Assembly: GCA_024516155.1 (NCBI GenBank)
Contig: JAJJXM010000031.1
Coordinates: 372,001 to 436,000 of the forward strand
DNA length: 64,000 nucleotides
Reading direction: 5' to 3'
Source of the DNA: Pyronema omphalodes
Taxonomy: Eukaryota; Ascomycota; Pezizomycetes; Pezizales; Pyronemataceae
Shown: in pieces, positions 47,016-59,107 of the stretch
Layout: every line of letters begins with the position of its first letter
Position numbering within the stretch: position 1 is the first letter of the stretch
Notes under the pieces: generated by a model
Told to the model about the DNA's origin: nothing
The model's database searches: none
The model's input: only the letters and a program-made list of their open reading frames with translations
Position numbers and translations under genes: made by a program

Positions 47016-50000
47016 TTAAACTACTGGGGGGTAGGGGGGGGGGGGGGGGGGAGTTAAACGGTTTTAGAATGGGACATGTAACAGTGGTAGGGTGTAACAT
47101 CTTTACTAAAGTAAAGCATGGAAATCCCACCTGCTGCAGTACTGAAAACGTCCCCACCGCGGAGTATAATATGATGGCTAAAATTTATACTAAATCGTTA
47201 ATATTTATTGTGAAGCTACATAGCTTACTTAGAAAACCCGCGGAGCTGCCGTTATCTGTAGTTCTGTTTAGTTTTTCTCTTTTGCGGACGGGATGGGACT
47301 ACATGGTAGCTGTTCTTTTGAGATGCAGATGGAACCTGACGAGCACAGTGGTCTAGTCCGGTCTACCGTCCTGGGTTGACCATGCCGAACTCTGGAGCTG
47401 AGTAACTACACTGCCTCATCCATCATCTTAATGCAGTACGTACCTGGTGCCACGGGCCCGGGGTATGGAGACACAATTACAATCCCCAAAGCGGTATAAA
47501 TCCACCCTATAATCGATAAAGCAAGAAGAATAGCTACCTTTACATTGACATTTACATTTACATTTTGCCCACACACCGACCGAGGCCTCAAAGGCCTATG
47601 CGGAAAAGCAGCAAAAACAACCAAATCCTGTCCTCGAGACCGGAGCCTCATCTCCTACTCCCCAATCGTCCCCGCGCAGAAAAAAGCAAAAAATAAAACA
47701 CAAAGATATACAATCTTAGGAAAACTAAGAAAGAGAGATAACGCAGATAAACCGTAAAAGGAAATACAGCATACATGGTGACTCCCGTGATAAACATAGT
47801 TGTCCAAAAGAGAGTAGCTAACTCATCATATTCTATATATCCTTAATCCAACAATCGATTGATTTCTCATGAACCAGGATTCAGGATTCAGGACTGGAAT
47901 AAGGACAAATATGTATCATGGATTGAACACAGGGGAACGAAATATTTATTAGTGTAAGACCAATCAATCAATCAATCAATGGAATACGATGTGATAATAT
48001 GATTATGGTATAATAACAAGAAAACAAAGAGAATTTAGGAAGGAAAAAATCATAGTTGCAATTTTCGTGCCGTGATGATGGTTATGAGATCATGAAAATT
48101 ATAAAAATTATGAAAAAATGAAAAAAAAAAAAAATGAAAACTAAGTAAACTTAGAGACTTTACATTGTAAAGCGATAGAGATGGAGAACACCAGATAGAA
48201 TCTATCATCCATCATCCATCACCCAAGGTGGTGATGAATACATATTATTATCCGTTCGTTAAGCTTACTTACCTAGGTATATATAAACCACCGTTAACAT
48301 GAAAGTCACTGTCCTAAATTTAATTCCTCTTTTCTTTTCTTTCATTTTTTTCTTAGAAACATGTTTACAGCATGATGCAAGATGCATGGAAATAGCGACG
48401 GCATAGCAACGGCATAGTAATGCTAATTATCAGGTTATCAAGTTATCAAGTTATCAAGTTATATCTATGCAATGGGATGGGCATACATACATACATAATC
48501 CATAATCCATTATCCATAGTGTGGATCACGAATCATGAATCATGATATGTAAAATTAAGACAGTAGAGCAGGGGGGGGGGGGGGGTTGTTATTAGGTTAT
48601 GTAGTCATGACTCATGACCCATCACCGCTGGATAGACTATGTATGTATGGTCTAGGAAAGATACTGGAAACTACATAGCTACATAGCTACCAGCCCATGG
48701 AGTCCTGTATCTGGAAAATGAAAATGAAAATTACAAATCTCCACCGGTGAAAATGACGTATCAAGATTCAACTACTCCCACCCATCCAAAGAGGTACTTC
48801 CATATCCTACTACACCCAATCGTTATCCCCTGCGCCTTACTTCATACAACCGTAAATTCCAATCCCCGCCTGGCACCTTTCCCTTTCCCATTCCCTCTCC
48901 CATTCCCAAACCAGCAACCATCAAAACCCCCATCCATCACAGTACAGCTACAGTTCTTAAACCCCAATCATCACAGCTCCCCATGGTCTATTCAAGAATC
49001 AAGACTGTGGGCCTACTTAATCAAAAAAATTAAACATAATACCCCGGGGTGCGGGGGTAGGGGGTAGGGGGTGCAGATAACCGAGATAACTATAAGTTGA
49101 CATCTACTATTCAAAACCCGAGATGGAAGTTGAAGTGGAAGTGGGGGTTTTTTTAAGAGAGAGAGAGAGAGAGAATGGATGGATGGATGGATGGATGGAA
49201 AGTTGTATATAGATTTAGATTTAGATGGGCTAGTAAGAGTAATTTAATGTTATGTATTCTGTTATATCTTCTTATGTAGCAGTAGCTAAGGTTAAGGTTA
49301 AGGTTAATAGTAACAGTAACAGTAACAGCTACCAGCAAAATCCACCAGTCTATTGCTAACATCCAAAACCCAAAAACTCAAAAATTCAGAAATTCAAAAC
49401 CCCATACCAACCACCACCAACATATTCCAGCTCACATCCCTATCCACAGAGAAATTTTAGCCCAAAATTCGACGTTAACCACCTGTTTATGCTAGGGAAT
49501 GCTATTATCTGCAACTGCGGGTGATCGTACATGACCGACATGACCGACATGACCCTCCTCTGCATGACCGACATGACCGGCATCGAGTTATCAAGTCATC
49601 AAGGCATCATTATATGGTAGACCAGACAGACCATTCTCTGCTCTGCTCTGCTCTAGTTGCTGGAATCTTAGAATCTTAGAATGTTACACTCCGGATTGGG
49701 GGTTGAGAGTTGGCATCCACCGAAGGGTTGAAGCGTGTGCTGGGGAGGTAATGATTGTGTTTCTGTTTCTGTTTCTTCTATTTTCTATTTTTTATTTAAC
49801 AATGACTTATTAAGTATAACTACAAGTACACAAGATGAGGGGGGCCGGGGGGGTGGTTAGGTTAGGTTATTTTAGACAAGAGGATGGGGGTTACGGGATA
49901 TGACTTTGAGTGTAATTGGGAGTTGGGGAAATGCTGTTAATGCTGTTAATAACCTGCATGCAGTCAATCCAATAACCTCAATTCAATCACTCCAATCACC

Positions 50001-50346
50001 AAATCCCTTCCTCAATAAATAAAAAATAAAATAAAAATTGTTATTTATTTCAATAATTCATCATACAAGCAACCCCACATCCCCACATCCCCACATCGCC
50101 CCATACAAGCATCTCCGCATCCCAATATCTCCACATCCCCCCATACAATCCAGACCAAACCAAACCAAGCCAATCCACGCATTAAATTCCATAGTTAAAA
50201 ATATATATATATTCTTGTTTTTTTTAATCCGAAAAAATTCCATCATTACATCCCCTTTTGCATTGTCCATTGTTTATTGTCCATTCAACTTCGCCGACGT
50301 TGTCCGACGTTGTCAAGCTCCGCCAACACCGCTCCATACCGCCAAT
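47016..50346. other. Gene-free region with simple repeats
   Basis: No supportable gene. Seen are G runs at 47034 and 48571, GAGA and GGAT arrays at 49155-49200, GTAACA and AAGGTT units at 49285-49330, CATGACCGA units at 49530-49580, and CCCCACAT units at 50070-50095. The remainder is AT-rich. Confidence 0.55.
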
Positions 50347-52303
50347 TTACAACTCCCTCAAAACCTCATTCGTAGTTTCCGCGGCCGCCTGAACAGTAGT
50401 AGTAACCGCCTTCGGAGCATTCGCCTGAATACCCTCCACAAATGCCGAAACCCCACTTTTCTTTAATTCCTCCCATGCAATATCGAATCTCGCACCCATC
50501 AACCAAGCACCACCAACCTACCAATCCATCGTCAGCATATTCTGTTCCCTAGAATTTGGCACAGTCCAAATACTATCCCATAATGGGGCGAGATGGGTAG
50601 ATAAAAACGAGCTTGCTGATGTAAAGAAATTTTCAGAGGAGGGGATCTTGACACCAGTAGAGGAGATGATCCAAGATTTCACAGAACCAAAAAAGTTCGC
50701 GATGGTGCCGGGAAGAAAAAAACAAGGATGACTAAAGGGGCCACCAAGAAAACTGGAATTGGAAGGGCGCACCATTAGGAAAGAAATTCCAAATAGCATA
50801 ACCAAAACAGCACCGATAAGCATAAAGAGCTCTTTTCTGTTTGCGGCTGCTTCTTCGGGAGTTTGGCCGGTTTCTATGAGCATTCGTTGTCTTGCGATGA
50901 CATCGGGGTCGGCGGGGGTAGGGAAGACGTTTTCGATCCATTGTTCGACCTGTTTGTGTGTTAATAATTGTCGTGTAGCTTGTTAGGCTCCCATTCTCCC
51001 TTACGCGGAGAAGGAGGCCATTGGGACAAAAAAACATACCTTTCCACAAGCTACAGAGATTGCCAAAAAGTTGGGATCCTTAGGAGTATTCTTCTCATGA
51101 ATAATCCTCAAGTACTTCTTGAAAATCGCCGAAACAGTTCTCAAGTTTCCAACCTCCATCATCAACTGACAAGCCTCACCCTTAGGGATCTTGACATTTT
51201 TCTGGAACACATCCTTATTCCTGAACACCAAAGCCATAGTCGCAATAGCCATAACCTGAGGAATAGCCGCAAAGTTGAATACCGACTGTTCCTTGATTCC
51301 AGCAAGGTAGAAAAGACAATCATCCGCATGTCTAAGCGCATCCAAAACCATTTCCGAAGAACAGTTCAAAGCAGCTTCCTCATTTTTAGGATCCGCAAAG
51401 TCGGAGAATTTGCTGGCATACTTTGTCCAAATCTCCTTAGGCCAGAAAGCACGACCATCGTCCAAGTCCTCTCGGTAGTCGCGGATAATGTTGGTCTTTT
51501 GCAAAAAGAGTCCCATAGAGTTCGACAAGTATTCGCGCTCCAAAAGGATAGGGTTTGCTTTTCCAGAGGAGCAGAAAAGACGAGTAAGACCCTCACCGAC
51601 CAAACCTGCAACGTAATGACAGTACAAATCATAGTCGTAAATAGTCTTTACTCCCTGAGTATTATGTTCCTCATCCTTTGCATAGTCCGCCATACCATTT
51701 CCCATTTTCTTTGTAATATCCTTAATAATCTCTCTATGCTCCTCAGAGATCTTCTTAAACTCCTCAATCACAACCTGGAAATCCCTTAGAAGTGGAGCAT
51801 CCTTTTCATTCGGACCACTCTCATGGAAATTCCAACCGTCGATCTCAAGGATCTTATCGAAATCGCGAAGAAGAGGTTCCTTCTTCTCAATCGGGATCGT
51901 CATATCGTCTTCAATAGTATCGAGTCCACGAAGAATAAGGTAGAAAAGAGAAACAGGAACACAAAGCTCCGGACAAAGCTCCTGAATAACCGCGCTGAAG
52001 GATCGCGAGGTCATGTCAAGGAATTCGAAACATTTCCGGAGGGAGGGAGATTCTTTTTCGGGGTTACGTTCGTGGAGCGGGTTATGCCAGACTTTCCTAT
52101 TATTCGGGAAAGACAAGAGGACTCATGTTAGCCGTGATGTGTTCCCAATTCTCCACAGTTCTCGGAGGTGCTCGGGGGTGCTCGGTACACCAATGACAAG
52201 AACCACGATCCGCGCGACAAGAAAGGAACACAACTTACCATTGTATCATAGCCCTTAACTGAGCAGGATGAAAAGCATAATAAATCAATTCCGAAGCCTT
52301 CAT
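50347..52303 (-). CDS. erg9: Squalene synthase (farnesyl-diphosphate farnesyltransferase)
   Basis: Minus-strand exons are proposed at 52239-52303, 51040-52096 and 50563-50949, plus a possible last exon 50347-50517. The first joins as [34 protein letters not shown], as expected for Erg9. Seen: first Asp-rich motif DTIEDD (~81-86), [17 protein letters not shown] (~181-197), second motif [17 protein letters not shown] (~226-242), and a membrane anchor [20 protein letters not shown] (~415-434). It condenses two farnesyl diphosphates to squalene with NADPH at the ER, the first committed sterol step. The end is uncertain. Without the last splice the frame stops at TAG 50518-50520 (517 aa). With a 45-nt intron (GTGCCA..GCTGAC..TTGGTAG) it continues 56 more codons to TAA 50347 (559 aa). 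The two introns assigned before that are 142 and 90 nt. Confidence 0.93.
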
Positions 52304-53824
52304 GATTACAATATTCCGTATTCCGTATTCTATAAATTACGTTTCCTTTCTTCTTCTTCTTCTTCCTCTTTTAAGTTTCGTCGAATTGCGTCGAGTTCGT
52401 GTTGTTCGTGTTGTTCGTCGTAAAGTTTCGTGCGTGGGAACTGGTGAACTGCACTGGACTGGGAACTTGCGACGTGGTGTGAAGAGTCGTTTTGTTGTAA
52501 AGTCGATAGCTTTACCCAAGAAAGGGTGAGTTCCTTCGGTCTAGGCGTGCGTGCTAGGGACTGTTTGGGATTAGACTTGTCGTGGGGGAAGGAAGGCGGA
52601 AATGACGGCAGCCCTGTCTCCGGGGGATTGGGGGGCGGGGGGAAGGGGGGGGGGGGGGGGGGTGAAGCAATGCGAAATGTCGTGTCCGGTGCCTGGGCTG
52701 GGTGCTGCTACGGACCTCTGGTACCCAGCTTCCGAGAGCAAAGCGAGCAAAGCGAGCCGCAGAGTCGCATTCAAGCTCACCGAAACTCCCATCCCTCACC
52801 ATATCTCCTCCATCCTTCACGCATCAAAAATTTTCCGCAGATCACAGCAGATCCTATCCCGTGTCCTATCCGTGTCCTGTCCGTGTCCTGGTATTGATTG
52901 AACAGACTATGTATGTATGTATGTAAAAATAAAAAAAAATAAAAAAAAATTTCTGTATGACATTCAACAAGGTTCAACAAGGTTCAACAAGTGTAACAAG
53001 TGTAACGGTTCCTGCATCGCGGTTGGATGCATCCTGTCCGGTATCATTATGTATGGAAATTGAGGCGTCCAGTTAGGCCAGAAGGACAGACCAGACAGAC
53101 CAGAAGGATACGACATGAGTTCAATCAATGCATACATACATACATACATACATATATACAGGAAAAGATTTTAGTAACGTGCAATATGCAAAATTCTTGC
53201 ACCCTGAGTAGGATGCTGTAGGTACATAGGGGTTCGTATCTTTTTGTGGTGACTTTGAAGTTTGGGGAAGTATAAAAGCATCAATGTATCAAATGTATCA
53301 ATGTATCAAATGTATCAAATGTATATATCGTGGACTCAAGGTATCTTTGTGGAATACAATTAACAGAATTGAAAGAATTGAAAGAACTAAAAGAATAGAA
53401 ATAGAAAAAAACGTACTTTCGATTTGATCTGTATCATTATCAATATATAACGAATACCAAACAAAAAAAAAGAGAAAAGAGATATTGACCCGCTAGATAT
53501 AGATATTTATAGAAAACAAAACAAAACAAAACATAAGCAGAGAACAGAAAAGAAAAGAACATCCAAAATGCAAAATGCAAAATGTAAAAACTCCAACAAC
53601 CCCCAAAACTCGAAAACTGAAAACAGGAAAAACTCCATCTCCAAAAATGCACTCCCTTCCAAAAAATGCATCTGCTCGAAACCCCACCCTTCCCGATGGT
53701 TCCTCCATATGTCCATCCCCCCTCCATATGTCCATCCCTCCCTTCCCCCTCCGCCCCCATCCCCCATCCCCCATCCCACCCAACCTACACCCACCCCGCC
53801 CAACCTACACCCACCCCGCCCAAC
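52304..53824. other. Spacer between erg9 promoter and NRDE gene
   Basis: No gene supported. The erg9 leader side has TTCTTC repeats (52350-52365). A G run is at 52645, TGTA/CATA repeats at 52908-52925 and 53130-53155, GTATCAAAT repeats at 53285-53325, and CACCCCGCCCAACCTA units at 53780-53835. The last lie just downstream of the NRDE gene. Confidence 0.55.
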
Positions 53825-55598
53825 CTACGCCCACCCCGGAATCCTAAACCTAGTCCTAACCTCCCCCTTCCCCTTCCCCATCGGTTTCGCCTCCGAATCA
53901 TACAGGGTCCTCTCCACATACGTAACGACCCCCGTTCTATCCAACAGCACCACCGTCTGCTGAACCGTACCATAAAGTCTCGGCGACTGTCTCCATTTCT
54001 CTAACTCTTCCTCTGTCATCTGATGTTTCCGTGTATTATCCGAGTCTATACCACAGCATCTCTCTGGTGGTGATGGTGTAGGAGCTCCTTCTTTCATCAC
54101 ATCGAATACTGGTATAAAAATCGATTCTCGGAGGTTGTCGAGTTCGGAGTTATAGGTTGATGAGTCCGTAATTGGGGGGTATGTATCTGTACTTAAAACC
54201 TGAAAACATTTCTCTAGTAGCTTCTCGAGATCCTCTTCTTTATCCTCATCCTCATCCTCATCTTTATCCGCCGCAACATCCCCCGCTACAACCTCCTCCA
54301 ACAACCTCTCCCCCATCCTAACCTTAACCCAAGGCTGATCAAAAAGACTATTACTAAGCCCCCTCGTTTCTCCAGGTTTTCCACAAACCCATCTAGTCCC
54401 TTCAATTACCCCTTCATCCCGCTTTTCGTTTCGGTTACTGATAACAGCTAGTGGTTCTAGGCCCCCGGAACCGTTTGGTCGTAGAGTTCCGCATAACATC
54501 GAGAACCCGCCTACGCCTTTCATTTCGCCGGTTTGAAGCATTGTGTGGATCCAGGATTGTGTTGAGAGGGTATCTGCATCTGTATCTGTAGCCGTGGCTG
54601 TAGCTGTAGTTTTGCTAGTAACAACCTGCCCATCACTCTCCATATCCGCATCACTCTCAAACGACGTATCCGCATCCGTATCCGTATCAACATCACCACC
54701 ATACTCCTCATTACCATCCAACCCGGCTTCGAATTTCCTGGCAGATTCAGAAGGAGAAGCGGTAAGAAACGAAGTAATCATAGCCCCCCGACTCTTCTCT
54801 CCAATCGCTGCTGCTGATGATGATTCCCGGAAATTTGTTAAGGCTGCTAGACGCCCTGTTTTGGTGATTCCTAGCCATGTTCCTGGGTTTCTGTTAGTCA
54901 ACTGGTTTTTGGATTCAATAGGAACAACGGTACGGGAGCGCATAGGGACAAGGGATAAAGTAGCACAGAGAGAAAGCGCAAAGGCAGCGCAAAGACAGCG
55001 CAGAGAAAACAGCGGCGGGAATATCCAAGCAGAGATAAAAAGCAACTTCAACTCACCATGTTCAGACCTAGCCATATCGCGCCCACTAAAAATATGTGGA
55101 TATTCCGGTTCCCAATAAGCAGCTGGTGCAGTTTTTCGGTGTATAAACTCCTGTTGTTGTGGCGGGGTTTGTTAGCATTTTATTCGTTTCTTTATTTCTT
55201 CGTTTCTTCGTTTCTTTGTAGATATCTCTTGTAGTGTAGCTGTGAAGCTGTGGAGCTGTGAAGCTGTGGATCTGTGGAGCTATGGATCTGTGGAGCTGTG
55301 GATCTGTGGATCTGCGAAGCTGTGAAGCTATCATACAGTCGTGTAGATACCAGATACCAGATACCAGATACCAAGTACTCCACAGCAAGACGCGTATGCA
55401 TCATTACAGCATTGCAGCATTGCAGCATTACAGCTCTCAGGATCCCAACGACCCTAGCTCCATATCTCCACCCCATCGCACAGAACACATAACATGCCAA
55501 ACAACCCCCCAAAAGTAAAAGATAGCCCTTACATCTCGATTCGACAGTAGTATGAATGGATATTTTGGGTGCGCGGTTGTGAATAATAGGATACACAT
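53825..55598 (-). CDS. NRDE/TANGO2-family protein
   Basis: Three minus-strand exons are proposed: 55533-55598, 55057-55150 and 53825-54882 (405 aa). The first exon gives MCILLFTTAHPKYPFILLSN-RD. The splice to EFIHRKTAPAAYWEPEYPHIFSGRD completes the diagnostic NRDE tetrapeptide (residues 20-23). The next join restores GTWLGITKTGRLAALTNFRE (~54-73). Cys2 after Met1 is the usual family feature. Length is greater than animal TANGO2 because of acidic low-complexity inserts (DTDTDADTSFESDADMESDG and DKDEDEDEDKEEDLEKLL). The family is linked in animals to Golgi/ER organisation, mitochondrial metabolism and acyl-CoA or haem handling; the fungal role is unknown. The first intron is unusually long (382 nt) and filled with GCTGTGGA-type repeats. 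Family assignment is strong; biochemical role is not known. Confidence 0.88.
55240..55425 (+). repeat. Tandem repeats inside the NRDE gene's first intron
   Basis: Units of AGCTGTGGA/TCTGTGG/GCTGTGAA type at 55240-55330, CAGATAC units at 55349-55372 and GCATT(G/A)CA units at 55405-55432. They account for most of the 382-nt intron. Confidence 0.88.
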
Positions 55599-57339
55599 GA
55601 CGTCGTTTGCTTAGTTCGTGGTTGGTTGGTAGTTCGTGGTTGGTAGTTCGTGGTTGGTAGTTCGTGGTTGGTAGGTAACTTGGTACTTCGGCGTAGTGTA
55701 GTGTAGTGTAGTGGTAGTGGTAGTGGTACTTGTGATGGTTTCGTGATGCGCGTAAGTGGTGATGGTTCGCGGATGGTGTGGTGTGGTGTGGTGTGGGGTG
55801 AAGCGATGAGATTTGGATAGGTAGGCAGGTAGGTAGGTGCAGGTGTTGGTGTTGGTTAAGGTTATCTTATCGATAAGGGAACGCCCGGGGTGGATGGATG
55901 CGTGCCTTGCTGGGTGGTGGGTGGTGGGGCGCTCGGTTTAGTTGGATTGCCTGGTTTGTTGTGCCTAGATATATTGATGTTTGGTGGTACTGTATTGAAT
56001 TATAACAGGTTGCCTGGATATGGATGGAATATTGCTGCGGTATGGGGATGTTGAGATGGTATGGTATGGTATGGTTTATTTTATTTTTTTCGTCGTTGTC
56101 TTTGTCTTTGCCGTTGTCTTTGCCGTTGTCCAAATGACTTCCGATTCTTTCCTCTCTTATCCCGAACTCTTTTACGTTTCTGTGAAGTAAATCTTTGTCT
56201 CGATGTGAAGTTTGAACAGAATCTGGTACAAGCAACCATAAACGAAACCGGACCTTCTATCATACTTATTAAAAAAAACATTTAAAAAAATCCTGTATGT
56301 ATGTATCATAATGCCAATACCCGACGGTACCAACCCACGGATCCGGTCTTCTCTGCAATCCGTATCCATAATCCGCACCTCGTACTTCCGCCGCAAACAT
56401 CACCCCATCACCCCATCAATAGCTACAATCATCATCCCATATCATCCCAGCACAGCACAGCACAGCACAGCCCAGCATAGCACAGCACAGCCGAATATAC
56501 CCATATCGAATATACCCATATCGAATATATCGAACATTTCCATCCACCCATCCATCCACCCATCCATCCACCCATCCATCCCTAATCCCCAATCCATCAA
56601 CTAAGGGGGGGGGGGGGGGGGGCTTTTCAAGGTTACAAAAGGCGATTTACGGATCTTCTAGTCACTAGTCACCAGTCACTAGTCACCATAGTCCCGTTGC
56701 TATGATGTGGGCGTCAGTGTCAGCCTGGGTGTCTGGGTATCTGGGTATCACATCACACCGCTAAACCTGGGCGCTCGCTTGTATGGCCGTATGTATTTTT
56801 ACGGGTCTACATATGTACGGGTTTCGCCGGTTTTAGGATGGACGGGATGGGGAGGATGAGGATGCAGAGAATGAGGATGCAGAGGATGGTAGGTAAGGCG
56901 GAAGGCAGAAAGGCTATGCAGAATAGAAGGAAAGAAGGATCGAAGGAAAGAAGGAAGGCCTCGTACACACACACACAGACATAAATACAATACCATAGAA
57001 GCTTTAAATTCTCTGATGCGGTAAGTAAGAGATGTATGATGTAATTGTATGGTTCGGATCCTCAAATTCACATTGTAGGAAAGGAAGGGTTGCGTGAATT
57101 CGTATGATTCGCCTGCCCTAGGTGTCAAGTTGTTAAGTTGTTAAGTTTTTAAGTCGTCTATGTAACAACTACCGGGCCGAGAAACGTTTTTGGGCTTCAT
57201 GATTATTGATTATTGGTCTTCGCTTGAAAATCGTGCATCGAGCATTGAGTATTGACGAATCGATAAAAGCTAAAAGCTACAGACTACAGACTACAGCTAT
57301 AGCCTTAGTCCGGTTGACTGTAATCCACAACTGTACCAT

Positions 57340-57340
<1 letters not shown>

Positions 57341-57402
<62 letters not shown>
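57341..57402 (+). repeat. (AACCAG)n microsatellite
   Basis: About ten hexamer units. The motif resembles but is not the ascomycete telomere repeat (CCCTAA), so I do not call it telomeric. Confidence 0.92.
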
Positions 57403-57404
<2 letters not shown>

Positions 57405-58698
57405 CGGCAGAGCAAAGTATACGAACTTCGATGCAGCAGCAGCAGTAACCTCTCTCTCTCTATATCTTTCTACCTCTCTATCTACAACACCATCTACCTC
57501 AATCCCTATGCGTAACACCAAACTCCAATTACGGGGCGGGGGGGGGGGGGGGGGGCGTAGGGCCCGGGAAAAAAATGCAACCATACCAAACATCGATAAC
57601 CCAATAACCCAAAATTAACCGACCGAAGAGTTATGTTTGTTTCTTCTTCTCGAAATACTTCTAACCCTCCCAACCCTTCTAACCGTCTAAACCCTCTAAA
57701 CCCTCTAAACTCTCTAAACCCTTCTAACACATCACCACAACCCACATCTCTACATCCACGTTCCCCTATGTACTCCTCTGCACTCCCGCTCCTACTCCTA
57801 CTCCAACATATCCAGCAGCAGTACATACAAGTAAGTAAGTATATGTTATCTCAAACCTGTTGGTACACCCCGTCATCGCGTTTTAACATGGTGGATGGTG
57901 GACTGTATGGATGTATGCAATATGATCCCCAGTTTAACGATTCTACTGCAAAAGCGGAGGCTATGGGGACGGAAAGGGAAGCGGTACGGAGGGAAAGGGA
58001 TTTTGGATTTTGGATTTGGGGTTTACGGTTTGGGGTTTGAGGTTTGGGGTATACATATGCAGGATATGCAGGATATGCCGGATATGCAGGACCCATCCAG
58101 ATTCGTGCGGGTTGAAACACTGGACTCTGGGATTGATGTTGTGATAAGATGCCAGATGCCAGATGCCAGATGCCAGATGATCTGATCTGATAAACAACCA
58201 ATCTCACGAGCATAGCCTGTAACTGTTACCCTGGAGGATATTACCGGATGATGATAATGCTTATAGGTAATAGGTAATAGGTAATAAAAAAGGCTGGAGT
58301 CGGTGGGTTACGGGAAGTAGATGGATATTGAGGTTGAGGTTGCGGGGCTGGTGGTGTTCGTATCATCTCGTATCATCTCGTATCATCTCGTATATAAAAC
58401 TATACCCAACCAAAGCAAGCCCAAAACCTAAGCAAGCCCAAAACCTAAGCAAACCTAAGTAAACATCACCATACCCCAATCCCGACCCTCTAGCCATGTT
58501 TTGTGTAGTATAAACTATTTAGGAAGATAAAATTGAAGGGCATAGAAGTGCATATCAGGGCATAGAAGGTATAATATAATATGATATATAACAAACTGAG
58601 AATGATATGGTATATATGGGAGGGATGTGAGGGATGTGAGTTGAACTGGGGATAATGAAACAGTCTTGTTGATTCGCATAGGCTGTGCTGCGTGGTTT

Positions 58699-58860
58699 TG
58701 TGGGTGGTAGGTGGTAGGTGGTAGGTTGTAGGTGATGGATGGATGGATAGATGGATAGATGGTAGGTTATAGGTTATAGGTGGTAGGTGGTAGGTGGTAG
58801 GTGGTAGGTGGTAGGTGGTAGGTGGTAGGTGGTAGGTGGTAGGTGATAGGTGATGGATAG
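58699..58860 (+). repeat. (GGTAGGT)n minisatellite
   Basis: Imperfect 7-bp units (GTGGTAG and GGTTATA variants) with a GATG/GATA interruption at 58735-58765. Confidence 0.9.
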
Positions 58861-59053
58861 ATAATGACTTCAAAGCTCAAACAGCTGCAAAATAAAGTTG
58901 GGGATCTTTAGGATCTTTAGAATCTTCAGGATCAGGATCAGATTACTATGAATCCGTGATAAGAAGACGAATCAGCTATTAGAGAATCTACAGAACCAGG
59001 ATTATAGGCTCCGGGGCTTGATACCACGCCGTAAAATCATCACGATTACATAG

Positions 59054-59107
59054 CAAGATGGCAAGATGGCAAGATGGCAAGATGGCAAGATGGCAAGATG
59101 GCAAGAT
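59054..59107 (+). repeat. (GGCAAGAT)n microsatellite
   Basis: Six 8-bp units of GCAAGATG, then AAGATA/GAAAGATG degenerate units. Confidence 0.92.

Noticed and set aside
53440..53963. Several long proline- or glycine-rich frames on both strands
   Set aside because: They read through CACCCCGCCCAACC-type tandem repeats and have no sequence beyond repeat composition.
57341..57402. (AACCAG)n as an interstitial telomere repeat
   Set aside because: The unit is not the ascomycete telomere hexamer (TTAGGG/CCCTAA), and no telomere-associated sequence is near.
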